A program made the translations under genes and the position numbers. A DNA stretch of 64,000 bases from Hydrogenimonas sp. (GTDB lineage Bacteria; Campylobacterota; Campylobacteria; Campylobacterales; Hydrogenimonadaceae), in the NCBI GenBank assembly GCA_003945285.1, contig AP019005.1:62001-126000 (forward strand). The letters run 5' to 3'. Below the pieces are notes generated by a model. It was not told where the DNA came from and made no database searches. It was given only the letters and a program-made list of their open reading frames with translations. Of the stretch, positions 8,559 through 15,570 are shown one piece after another. The first letter of the stretch is position 1, and each line of letters starts with the position of its first letter.

Positions 8559-9461
8559 GTGAAGATTTCGATTCGCCAGATGGAGATATTCCTTGAGGTT
8601 GCGCAGGTCGGACACCTTACCAAGGTGGCCGAAAAACTGGGCCTCAGCCAGTCGGCGGTCTCCATGTCCATAAAAGAGCTCGAAAACATTATAGGATACA
8701 AACTTTTCGACAGAATAAACAAGAAACTCGCCCTCAATGAAAAGGGGCGCGCCTTTGCCGAGGCGATAGCCCCCCTCGTCTCCAAACTGGAGGATATTGA
8801 GGAGGAGTTCAAGAACGATGAAAACAGCGGTGAGCTCCTGATAGGAGTCAGCACAACCATAGCGGACTACCTGATTCCTCCCATCATCTGCGACTATATG
8901 AAGTCCTACCCGAACGTCAGGATAAAGCTGAAAGTGGGAAACACAAGGGATATAGTCCGGATGATCGAGGCGGGAAGCGTGGATATCGGATTCGTCGAAG
9001 GGAATGTGGAGTCTACGGCGATAAAGCAGGAGATAGTGGGACTGGATGAGCTTGTCGTGGTGACCGGAAACAGAAACTACGCCGAGAGTGAAGAGGAGTA
9101 CTATATAGATACGCTGCTGGATAAACCGTGGATTCTGCGCGAGGAGGGGTCGGGGACGCGTGAAGTATTTCTGACCCATCTCGGGGAGATGGCGGCGCAG
9201 GTGAACCTCTTTCTGGAGCTAGGGCACCCGGAGTCGATAAAAAATATGCTGATTCAGAGCAAGAGCTGTTTCAGCTGCCTCCCCCGTGTAAGCGTGATGA
9301 AGGAGCTGGAGCGCAAAGAGCTTTACGAAGTGAATATAAAGAAGATGAAGTTCGAACGCCACTTCCTGCTAATCTACCACAAAGACAAGTATAAAACGAC
9401 CCTTCTGAACAAGTTTATCTACTTCGTCAGAATGCAGCTAGGTAAAATTCTTCAGCGCTGA
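8559..9461 (+). CDS. LysR-family transcriptional regulator (YeiE/CysB-like)
   Basis: 300 aa. N-terminal winged helix-turn-helix (MEIFLEVAQVGHLTKVAEKLGL then SQSAVSMSIKELEN), followed by a periplasmic-binding-like effector domain (GELLIGVSTTIADYLIP, PNVRIKLKVGNTRDIVRMIEAG, DIGFVEG, WILREEGSGTRE). The effector region resembles the YeiE/CysB group that reads sulfur or sulfite status. Divergent pairing with a YeiH-type exporter supports that reading. GTG start at 8559. The 3' end overlaps the convergent mobA by 24 bp. Ligand unknown. Confidence 0.85.
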   Translation: MKISIRQMEIFLEVAQVGHLTKVAEKLGLSQSAVSMSIKELENIIGYKLFDRINKKLALNEKGRAFAEAIAPLVSKLEDIEEEFKNDENSGELLIGVSTTIADYLIPPIICDYMKSYPNVRIKLKVGNTRDIVRMIEAGSVDIGFVEGNVESTAIKQEIVGLDELVVVTGNRNYAESEEEYYIDTLLDKPWILREEGSGTREVFLTHLGEMAAQVNLFLELGHPESIKNMLIQSKSCFSCLPRVSVMKELERKELYEVNIKKMKFERHFLLIYHKDKYKTTLLNKFIYFVRMQLGKILQR

Positions 9462-10019
9462 CTCGTACTCCGCCGGTCTGTTGATGTTGAAAAAGGGGTC
9501 GTCGAAAGGGAACTCGACATATGATGTATCGGATATCCGCAGTATGTCGGTGAGCCTGTAGTTCCCTTCGTCGGCCGCTCTCCGGACAGCCGGAAGTATG
9601 GAGCGGCTGTATATGCCACACATCGGGTGGATTCCGTTCGGGCTTTTGGCGATTACCGCATCGAAGCCGCTTCCGGCTGCAGCCTCCGCCAGTTTTGCGA
9701 TCTCCTCTATTCCCACGAAAGGGGTGTCTACGCTCAGAATGAAGACCTTGTCCTCCTCCAGCGACTCGAAAACCCTTATGAGCCCCGCGGACGGAGCATA
9801 GACTTCATGCTCGGGACCGTCCAGGATCACGGGTGCCTCGAACGGGAACTTCTCTCTTTTGGCGCTGATATATACAGCTTTGAAGTGCGGTTTCAGGCGC
9901 CGGTACTGAAACTCTGTCAATGTGGAAAAACCGCAAAAGGGGAGGAGCGACTTGTCCCTTCCCATCCTGGAGCTTCTGCCGCCTGCGAAGATTACGCAGG
10001 GCAAAGGAAAATGTCTCAT
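9438..10019 (-). CDS. mobA: Molybdenum cofactor guanylyltransferase
   Basis: Transfers GMP to molybdopterin to make the guanine-dinucleotide form used by DMSO-reductase-family enzymes. The N-terminal nucleotide-binding signature is CVIFAGGRSSRMGRDKSLLPF; further landmarks are VFILSVDTPFVG (metal-binding Asp) and GIHPMCGIYSRSILP, and the C-terminal FFNINRPAEY is typical of MobA. Length 193 aa is normal. It follows the HDOD gene with only two bases between, so the two are co-transcribed. The rest of the late molybdopterin pathway in this window is moaD-moaE-moeA at 54018-55903. Confidence 0.92.
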   Translation of the reverse strand: MRHFPLPCVIFAGGRSSRMGRDKSLLPFCGFSTLTEFQYRRLKPHFKAVYISAKREKFPFEAPVILDGPEHEVYAPSAGLIRVFESLEEDKVFILSVDTPFVGIEEIAKLAEAAAGSGFDAVIAKSPNGIHPMCGIYSRSILPAVRRAADEGNYRLTDILRISDTSYVEFPFDDPFFNINRPAEYESALKNFT

Positions 10020-10021
10020 CT

Positions 10022-10828
10022 TCAGAGATTCAGTACCGCATTGAGCGCATCTTCGAAAGGCTTTTCCGCCATACCGTACTCCTCCACCAGCTCGTAGGCC
10101 CTTTTTATATTCTCGTCGCCGATCTTTCCGTCCGGCGAGACAAGACTCTTCGCAACGTTGAGGTAGCGGGCTCCTCTTGCAGTCTCCTCGTCGGCGGCAT
10201 CATCGGGTGATGTCGCGAACCTGACCAGGTGCACAAGGTCTGCCGAGAAGTGCCATTTGTGAAAGAGTGTGGCCGCCACATCTTCGTTTCGACTGCCGCA
10301 CACCTCCAGTTCCGCCTGTCGTATACCCCTCTCTTTCACAATTTCGGAAAATCTACCGCTCTGACCGCTCTGCGCGAGGTAGTGGCTTATTACCACCTGG
10401 CCGATATCTGAGAGAAAGGCTGCCAGGCCGACGCTTCCGAGAAGAGACCGGTCTGTTCTTGCGAGCCACCTGTTCAGAAAGGCGCTTGCAAGCTCCAGCC
10501 GCCTTGAGTACTCCGCCGCGGAGACTCCGTAGGGAGAGACATCCACGGGAACCGTAGATGTAGCCGCCAGATGTATGGCGAAGTTCCTTACCGCATCTTT
10601 CCCCAGCAGAGATACTGCCTGCTGTATATCCGCCACCTTGCGGCTCAGGCCGTAAAGAGGAGAGTTCGCGAGTTTGAGTATGTTGGCCGCCATTGTGGGG
10701 TCACCCTCTATAGCCTTCGCCATATCCGCGACGGAGCTCTCTTTGTCGGAGTAGACCCTCTCTATGGCGCCGATCGACTCCGGCAGCATAGGTATATGCT
10801 CAATCTGTTCTACCAGCTCTTTTCTCAT
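10022..10828 (-). CDS. HDOD domain protein
   Basis: 268 aa. The HDOD domain fills most of the chain: IPMLPESIGAIERVYSD, MAKAIEGDPTMAANILKLAN, SPLYGLSRKVADIQQAVSLL, then FLSDIGQVVISHYLA. HDOD proteins are non-catalytic relatives of HD phosphohydrolases; here the usual HD pair is replaced (LSDIG). They act in signalling, often in stress or motility circuits. No other domain is attached. The upstream 176 bp (10829-11004) carries no gene. Target unknown. Confidence 0.85.
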   Translation of the reverse strand: MRKELVEQIEHIPMLPESIGAIERVYSDKESSVADMAKAIEGDPTMAANILKLANSPLYGLSRKVADIQQAVSLLGKDAVRNFAIHLAATSTVPVDVSPYGVSAAEYSRRLELASAFLNRWLARTDRSLLGSVGLAAFLSDIGQVVISHYLAQSGQSGRFSEIVKERGIRQAELEVCGSRNEDVAATLFHKWHFSADLVHLVRFATSPDDAADEETARGARYLNVAKSLVSPDGKIGDENIKRAYELVEEYGMAEKPFEDALNAVLNL

Positions 10829-10971
10829 GGTGAAACCTTTGTTTGTATTGGTTAAAAATTCGTTGGTCAGATGTAGTATCGGTCAGACGGCATTTTTTTT
10901 GAGCAAAAGAGAACAAGAAGGCGGAAGCTTTGAATAGCGAAACCGGAGATTGCCGTTTCCACAGCTGATAA

Positions 10972-10991
10972 GGCAGCCCTTCCGGGCTGCC
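10972..10991 (-). terminator. Hairpin downstream of leuC
   Basis: GGCAGCCC-TTCC-GGGCTGCC, a perfect 8-bp stem 14 bp past the leuC stop. The T tract after it is weak on the minus strand (CTTATC), so termination may be partial. Confidence 0.45.
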
Positions 10992-11004
10992 GGCTTGAAA
11001 CACG

Positions 11005-12273
11005 CTACTCCAATGTTCTGGGGTCCGTGATTTTACCCGCTATTGCCGATGCGGCGGCGACGGCGGAGTTTGCGAGATATATCTCGCTGCTTCTTGCGCC
11101 CATTCGGCCTACGAAGTTTCTGTTGGTTGTACTGATACAGCGTTCATTGTCTCCGAGAATCCCCATGTAGCCGCCCAGACACGCTCCGCATGTCGGATTC
11201 GACACGACCGCTCCGGCATCTATCAGGATATCGATGTAGCCGGCCTTCTCCGCCGCTTTTAGAATCTTCTGGGTCGCGGGGGTTACTATCATTCTCGTAT
11301 GGCGGGCCACCCTCTTGCCTTTGACGATCTCGGCCGCTATCTTTATGTCGCTGAGGCGCCCGTTGGTGCAGCTTCCTATGAAAACCTGGTCTACCTTCAG
11401 GTCGTCCGCCACCGCCTGCGAAATCGGCTTGCCGTTGCTCGGAAGATGGGGGTAGGCGATGACGGGCTCGAGCTTCGAAACATCGATTTCGACCACACGG
11501 CAGTAGTTCGCGCCGGGGTCGGAGTAGTGGAATTTCGGCTCTCTGGCAAGATCTTTGTCGGCAAGAAACTCTTTGGTTATATCATCGCATGCGATGATGC
11601 CGCTCTTCGCACCGGCTTCTATCGCCATGTTGCAGAGGCTGAAGCGGTCATCCATTCCGAGGTATTCTATTGTGTCGCCGGTAAACTCGAGCGCTTTGTA
11701 GAGTGCACCGTCGACCCCTATCATGCGTATAAGCTCGAGGATGAGATCTTTCCCGTAGATGTGCTCGCCCGGCTTTCCGCTGAATACGACCTTGATCGTT
11801 TCTGGTACCTTGAACCAGTTTCCGCCCGTTATCATCGCGAAGGCCAGATCTGTAGAGCCCATACCGGTACTGAAGGCTCCGAGTGCGCCGTGTGTACAGG
11901 TGTGGCTGTCGGCGCCTATGATGACATCTCCGGGAACCACAAGGCCCTTCTCAGGCAGAAGGGCGTGCTCGATACCCATATCCTTCTCGTCGAAGAAGTG
12001 CTTCAGATCATGCTTGTATGCAAATTCGCGGCTTATCTTGGCCTGGTTGGCGCTGGCGATATCCTTTGCCGGTATGAAGTGGTCCATCACGATCGAAAAG
12101 CCGTCGGGATTGGCCAGCTTCGTAGCCCCGCTCTCTTCGAACGCTCTTATCGAAATGGGTGTGGTTATGTCGTTGCCGATAACCATGTCGATCGGGCAGC
12201 GTACGATCTCTCCCGCCGAAACTTCCCGTCCCGCATGCTCGCTGAATATCTTTTCGGTGATTGTCTGTTGCAT
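11005..12273 (-). CDS. leuC: 3-isopropylmalate dehydratase large subunit
   Basis: Isomerises 2-isopropylmalate to 3-isopropylmalate in leucine synthesis, with LeuD. 422 aa, the shorter archaeal-type LeuC/HacA form. Aconitase-fold landmarks are IVMDHFIPAKD, IGADSHTCTHGALGAFSTGMG and the [4Fe-4S] cysteines in FIGSCTNGRLSD and NPTCGACLGG. I start at ATG 12273 (MQQTITEKIF), preceded by GGAAGGA; an upstream in-frame start would add 13 unlikely residues. LeuD and LeuB are not in the window. Its promoter lies back to back with that of the 6S RNA. Confidence 0.93.
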   Translation of the reverse strand: MQQTITEKIFSEHAGREVSAGEIVRCPIDMVIGNDITTPISIRAFEESGATKLANPDGFSIVMDHFIPAKDIASANQAKISREFAYKHDLKHFFDEKDMGIEHALLPEKGLVVPGDVIIGADSHTCTHGALGAFSTGMGSTDLAFAMITGGNWFKVPETIKVVFSGKPGEHIYGKDLILELIRMIGVDGALYKALEFTGDTIEYLGMDDRFSLCNMAIEAGAKSGIIACDDITKEFLADKDLAREPKFHYSDPGANYCRVVEIDVSKLEPVIAYPHLPSNGKPISQAVADDLKVDQVFIGSCTNGRLSDIKIAAEIVKGKRVARHTRMIVTPATQKILKAAEKAGYIDILIDAGAVVSNPTCGACLGGYMGILGDNERCISTTNRNFVGRMGARSSEIYLANSAVAAASAIAGKITDPRTLE

Positions 12274-12384
12274 GAAAATCCTTCCGCTGTCGCCGGCCGA
12301 TATTTGGCACAAAAGGGGCGAATAGCACTTTTGGAGAGGCTGATGTGCCCTCTGTGCAATACCGGTTCAGCCTAAATTGGGGCG

Positions 12385-12390
12385 ATTATA
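12385..12390 (-). promoter_or_regulatory. -10 box for leuC
   Basis: TATAAT on the minus strand, about 112 bp upstream of the leuC start, leaving a roughly 105-nt leader. I see no obvious attenuator or leucine-rich leader peptide in that leader. Confidence 0.5.
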
Positions 12391-12410
12391 TCGAAAGAGG
12401 ACCAAGATTC

Positions 12411-12419
12411 TGCTAAAAT
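12411..12419 (+). promoter_or_regulatory. Extended -10 promoter of the 6S RNA
   Basis: TGCTAAAAT, an extended -10 (TG-n-TAAAAT), about 7 bp before the inferred 5' end of the structured RNA. No good -35 box. It lies about 25 bp from the minus-strand leuC -10, so the two promoters are divergent and may compete. Confidence 0.55.
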
Positions 12420-12426
12420 GGAGCCA

Positions 12427-12635
12427 TTTGAAGAATCTGCTTTCGGGGGCGAGCCGGTAAAAGTCCCTGAAGCTACGGTGATTCAATACCAAATGCAGAG
12501 ACGGGTCGGCGAAATCTGCCGGCATTGCGATTTGAGCGGCAGCGTGGCGTCAAGAGAACCGCTCCTGCCAGAAGGGTTCCGTAGGAATTTGCGGTTTTCA
12601 GCCCCGCTGCCGCGTCCCGAAGGGCAGATCGCACC
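12427..12635 (+). ncRNA. ssrS: 6S RNA
   Basis: 6S RNA binds sigma-70 RNA polymerase by mimicking an open promoter. The 5' third contains AGTCCCTGAAGC, then GGTG, then ATTCAATACCA, closely resembling the conserved block of proteobacterial 6S RNA (AGUCCCCUGAGCCGAU then UUUCAUACCA in E. coli). The ends pair as a closing stem: AATCTGCTTTCGGG (12434-12447) with CCCGAAGGGCAGAT (12616-12629). Inner nested stems are GCGGCAGCG with CGCTGCCGC (from about 12536 and 12604) and AACCGC with GCGGTT. The result is a long rod of about 200 nt, the usual 6S size. It has its own promoter and is followed by an intrinsic terminator. No good ORF explains it. The assignment rests on sequence resemblance and hand folding, not a covariance search. 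Confidence 0.72.
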
Positions 12636-12638
12636 TGC

Positions 12639-12668
12639 GTACGGGTTTTGCCGACCCGTTTCGTTTTT
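12639..12668 (+). terminator. Intrinsic terminator of the 6S RNA
   Basis: ACGGGT-TTTGCCG-ACCCGT followed by TTCGTTTTT. It starts a few bases after the closing stem. The upstream segment GACGGGTCGGC (near 12499) could pair with GCCGACCCGT instead, so an alternative fold exists. Confidence 0.65.
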
Positions 12669-12688
12669 CTCTTTGCGCCCGGTTTTGA

Positions 12689-12728
12689 ATCGCCGTCTCC
12701 TGAAGCCGAGTGGCGTTTTTTATTTTTT
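12689..12728 (+). terminator. Second hairpin with long T tract upstream of the NFACT gene
   Basis: CGCC...GAG/CTC...GGCG hairpin (12691-12715) followed by TTTTTTATTTTTT, ending about 20 bp before the NFACT ATG. It either backs up the 6S terminator or limits read-through into the NFACT gene. Confidence 0.55.
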
Positions 12729-12748
12729 ATGGACAGAGGTGTCGTTGA

Positions 12749-14074
12749 ATGAAATTTTATGAGCTCAAAGCCGTGGCGGAGTATATAGGCTCTTTCAGGC
12801 AGATAAAGTCGGCCGGGAGGGTGGCGGACAATGTGATACGTCTCGAGTTCGAGAAGGGGGCGGCTCTGGGGTTCGACCTCTCGCGCGGCAGGGCGGAAAT
12901 CTTTGCGGCCGGCGGGACCGTTGCCCAAAGAAGGTACCACGCCCCTTTCGATACGATTCTGAAAAAGCGCTTCGCGGGGGCTGAAATAGTGGGTGTCGGG
13001 CTTGTCGGAAACGACAAGATTCTAAAGATCGACACCGCGCAGAGAGGAGCCTATAAAGCCAGCAGAACTACGCTATGGCTCGAATTTACCGGACGCCACA
13101 CCAATGCGATCATACTCGATGGGGACGGTGTCGTTCTGGAGGCTTTGAGGCATGTCGACTCGGAGGCGAGCTTCAGGGTGGTGCAGCCGGGCGTGAAGCT
13201 TCTGCCGCTGAAGCCGTATGAGGGGGAGAGGCAGCAGGGAGAGATAGAGGATGTAGAGGCCTATCTTGCGGAGCGGGCGGAGCGCAGAAGAGAGCGCAGG
13301 CTAAAGGAGTTGAAGAGACGACATGCCGGCTCTTTGAGAAAAAAGATAGAGAGGCTCGAAAAGGAGCTTCGAAAACTTCCGCAGAGAGATGAGCTTGAAA
13401 AGAGAGCGGCGGCTCTCTCCGACTACGGCTCCATAGTTCTTGCCCACCTGCATGAGATCAGGCCCTACGACAAGCTGCTCGAGACCGTGGATTTCCAGGG
13501 GAATCCGGTGACCATAGAGCTGCCGCCCCTTCCTAATCCGAAACGCATGGGGGAGCACTTCTACTCTCTCTCAAAGCGCGCCGCCAACAAAGCGGAGCGT
13601 CTTCATATAGAGCAGAAGAATCTAAAGAGCAGAATAGAGTTCTACAAAAGGATGCTCCAAAATCTCGAAGAGGCCGAAGATGAGGAGCGGATAGCCCTTC
13701 TCTTTCCTCCGAAGCAGAGACACAGAAAAAAGGAGCAGAGGTTTCAGTGTGAAACTTTCGAGGTTGACGGCTACAGAGTGCTGGTGGGGCGCAACGAGAG
13801 GGAGAATATCTGGGTGCTCAAAAACGCCAGAGCGGGCGATATCTGGCTCCATCTGAAAGAGCGCCCGTCTTCGCACTGCATCGTCCAGACAGGGGGGAAA
13901 AAGCAGATACCGAGAGATGTGATAAAAAAGGCTGCCAGGATATGCGTCGAGACCAGCACCTCTCAACCGGGAGACTATCTTGTCGATTTTACCCATAGGA
14001 GAAATGTTAAGATAGATAAAGGGGCGCACGTAACATATACGAAATATGATACTATAAAGATAAGAAAAGCTTAA
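12749..14074 (+). CDS. rqcH: NFACT family protein (RqcH / Rqc2 homologue)
   Basis: 441 aa. RqcH binds stalled 50S subunits and adds C-terminal alanine tails that mark the nascent chain for degradation. N-terminal NFACT-N region (LKAVAEYIGSFRQIKSAG, LEFTGRHTNAIILDGDG), a long charged coiled coil (about residues 180-330, LRKKIERLEKELRKLPQRDELEKR), and C-terminal NFACT-R (YRVLVGRNERENIWVLKN then ARAGDIWLHLKERPSSHCIV, KAARICVETSTSQPGDYLVDFTHRRNVKI). It is shorter than the Firmicutes protein (about 570 aa), as epsilonproteobacterial homologues tend to be. Older annotations call it fibronectin-binding protein. It follows the 6S RNA and two terminators. Confidence 0.82.
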   Translation: MKFYELKAVAEYIGSFRQIKSAGRVADNVIRLEFEKGAALGFDLSRGRAEIFAAGGTVAQRRYHAPFDTILKKRFAGAEIVGVGLVGNDKILKIDTAQRGAYKASRTTLWLEFTGRHTNAIILDGDGVVLEALRHVDSEASFRVVQPGVKLLPLKPYEGERQQGEIEDVEAYLAERAERRRERRLKELKRRHAGSLRKKIERLEKELRKLPQRDELEKRAAALSDYGSIVLAHLHEIRPYDKLLETVDFQGNPVTIELPPLPNPKRMGEHFYSLSKRAANKAERLHIEQKNLKSRIEFYKRMLQNLEEAEDEERIALLFPPKQRHRKKEQRFQCETFEVDGYRVLVGRNERENIWVLKNARAGDIWLHLKERPSSHCIVQTGGKKQIPRDVIKKAARICVETSTSQPGDYLVDFTHRRNVKIDKGAHVTYTKYDTIKIRKA

Positions 14075-14137
14075 ACCCTGGCTCCTCTATCTCTAATTGA
14101 GGGGCTTGGGTAGAGAGGTGTTTCCGAAAAATCCCGC

Positions 14138-14162
14138 CGCCGCAGAGGTCTCCGCGGTTTTT
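14138..14162 (+). terminator. Probable terminator after the NFACT gene
   Basis: CCGC-A-GA-GGTC-TC-C-GCGG hairpin followed by TTTTT, in the 124-bp gap before the small gene at 14199. One mismatch in the stem weakens it. Confidence 0.4.
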
Positions 14163-14198
14163 GCGTGAAAGGGCCGCGAGTCGGCCGAAGGAGTACAG

Positions 14199-14525
14199 AT
14201 GGCCATCTCACCGCTCACGAACATCATTTTCGTCAACCAGAATATGAATGTGGCATCTGCTATTCAGAATATGCAGTTCAACAGGTATGATGTGCAGAAT
14301 GCCGCGGCACAGGCTATGGTGAACGAGAAAGAGAGGACGATAGAGGAGACTCGTCCGGCCGAAGAGACGATGCAGATAGACCCCGAGAGAGAGCATACGA
14401 GACAGGAGGCGGAATCCCAGGAGCGTGAGCGTGAAAGGGCGGCAAGAGGGAGAGAGACTGAGCGAAAAGAGCGGGGCTTCACGATAGACGATGAGGGCAA
14501 TCCGCACGTCGATATTCATGTTTAA
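14199..14525 (+). CDS. Small conserved hypothetical protein, charged
   Basis: 108 aa. N-terminus MAISPLTNIIFVNQNMNVAS and a Q/N-rich stretch, then a long Glu/Arg-rich segment (ERTIEETRPAEE, ERERERAARGRE) predicted as a single extended helix, and a short acidic end (IDDEGNPHVDIHV). Small proteins with this N-terminal pattern occur in other Campylobacterota as far as I recall, but I know no function. It has no signal peptide or membrane segment. A purine-rich site (GGAG) sits eight bases before the ATG. It stands alone between the NFACT terminator and an inverted-repeat element. Confidence 0.72.
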   Translation: MAISPLTNIIFVNQNMNVASAIQNMQFNRYDVQNAAAQAMVNEKERTIEETRPAEETMQIDPEREHTRQEAESQERERERAARGRETERKERGFTIDDEGNPHVDIHV

Positions 14526-14552
14526 CCCGTAATCGGATATAATTTTGTAATG

Positions 14553-14718
14553 ACTGACCCTGCACAAAATCTGCACGCTGAACGGGATTTGCCCTGCGGG
14601 ACGCTGCAAAATATCTAAAAACCGCTGACGCCTTCGGCGCCCTGACGGGCAAGCGCGGTTTTTTGAACGATATTTTCCGCTCAAATCCCGGGGCTGACAA
14701 ATTTTGCGCAGGGTCAGT
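14553..14718. repeat. Inverted-repeat element, family A copy 1 (complete)
   Basis: 166-bp non-coding element. Ends are CTGACCCTGCACAAAAT (14554-14570) and its reverse complement with one mismatch (14701-14717). Imperfect pairing extends inward to CGGGATTTG on both arms, about 36 bp in all. The centre is a second hairpin, AAAAACCGC...GCGCGGTTTTTT. Most of the core recurs after asnB (38473-38628). It lacks any ORF and any clear target-site duplication. It could be a MITE-like element that also serves as a terminator for the small gene upstream. The ORFs drawn across it are not genes. Confidence 0.75.
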
Positions 14719-14805
14719 AGATATTGCGCATTAACGGTGCAACATCGATTCCGAAAAAGTGCGCTTTGCCCGTTTTTTGCGTAACATCGATAAAAAAGGT
14801 ATTTC

Positions 14806-15570
14806 ATGTCTCTATTCTCCCTCGTCACTGAAAACAGAACCCGCTTTCTGACCGGCGCCGTACTCGTAGCCGTAGTCGTAGCGATAGGTCTTATAGACAA
14901 CTTCTTTCTTATATGGCTCTTTCTGGGCATTGTCTATCTCTTCTCATTCTACGAAGCGATGCGTCTCTTCAAGATCGAGAACAACCAGATGTACGCCTAT
15001 GCCGCCGCGGTTTGGCTTCTGGCCCTTATCTATCCGAATCCCGACGACCTCTTTTTTCTCGTAGCGGTCATCTTCGCCTCTTTGCTGGCGTATACGAAAA
15101 ATTTCGACAAGAGACTCTTTCTGCCGTTTCTCTACCCGGTCGCTTCGTTTCTCTTTCTGCTCGCACTCTATGCAGACTTCGGTGTAAATGCGCTCTTCTG
15201 GCTGCTTGTGGTCGTAGCCATGACCGATATAGGAGCATACTTCACCGGAAAGCTCGCCGGCAGGCGCAAATTCTGCGAAACCTCCCCGAACAAAACGGTG
15301 GAGGGTGTCGTAGGCGGGGTTGTTATAGCGACGTTCGCCGGCTTTTTCGTCGGCGCGAGCCTCGTCGACTGGCCCCAGGCCCTTCTTATTTCGATAGGTG
15401 TCTCCATCGCTTCGGTCTTCGGCGATCTCTTCGAGAGCTACCTTAAGCGTGAAGCTGGAGTCAAAGACAGCGGCGATATTCTGCCGGGCCACGGCGGAAT
15501 GCTCGACAGGGTCGACGGCTACCTTTTCGGCGGCATCGTCATGGTTCTGCTTCTCAGGGGGCTTTTGTAG
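14806..15570 (+). CDS. cdsA: Phosphatidate cytidylyltransferase
   Basis: Makes CDP-diacylglycerol from phosphatidic acid and CTP, the branch point to PE, PG and cardiolipin. 254 aa with about eight hydrophobic segments. Signature at the C-terminus: FGDLFESYLKREAGVKDSGD followed by ILPGHGGMLDRVDG. Earlier DIGAYFTGKLAGRRK holds the conserved Asp and Lys. ATG 14806 (MSLFSLVTENRTR) with GGTATTTC upstream, a weak ribosome site. Adjacent to dxr with no gap, an order shared with many bacteria. Confidence 0.93.
   Translation: MSLFSLVTENRTRFLTGAVLVAVVVAIGLIDNFFLIWLFLGIVYLFSFYEAMRLFKIENNQMYAYAAAVWLLALIYPNPDDLFFLVAVIFASLLAYTKNFDKRLFLPFLYPVASFLFLLALYADFGVNALFWLLVVVAMTDIGAYFTGKLAGRRKFCETSPNKTVEGVVGGVVIATFAGFFVGASLVDWPQALLISIGVSIASVFGDLFESYLKREAGVKDSGDILPGHGGMLDRVDGYLFGGIVMVLLLRGLL

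Noticed and set aside
11299-12375. 358-codon plus-strand frame opposite leuC
   Set aside because: Shadow of leuC; the GC-rich codons leave long open frames on the opposite strand throughout this window.
12427-12635. Cobalamin or other metabolite riboswitch for the NFACT gene
   Set aside because: The GAGCCGGTAAAAGTCCC stretch briefly suggests a B12-box, but the rest of the core is missing, the 6S match is better, and the ends pair as a rod.
12418-12762. 114-residue open frame across the same region
   Set aside because: No ribosome site, no conserved residues, and it lies entirely over the structured RNA and terminators.
14208-14930. 240-codon minus-strand frame, and a similar 109-codon one at 38424-38753
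   Set aside because: Their shared residues come from the family-A DNA repeat crossing both, not from a protein family.
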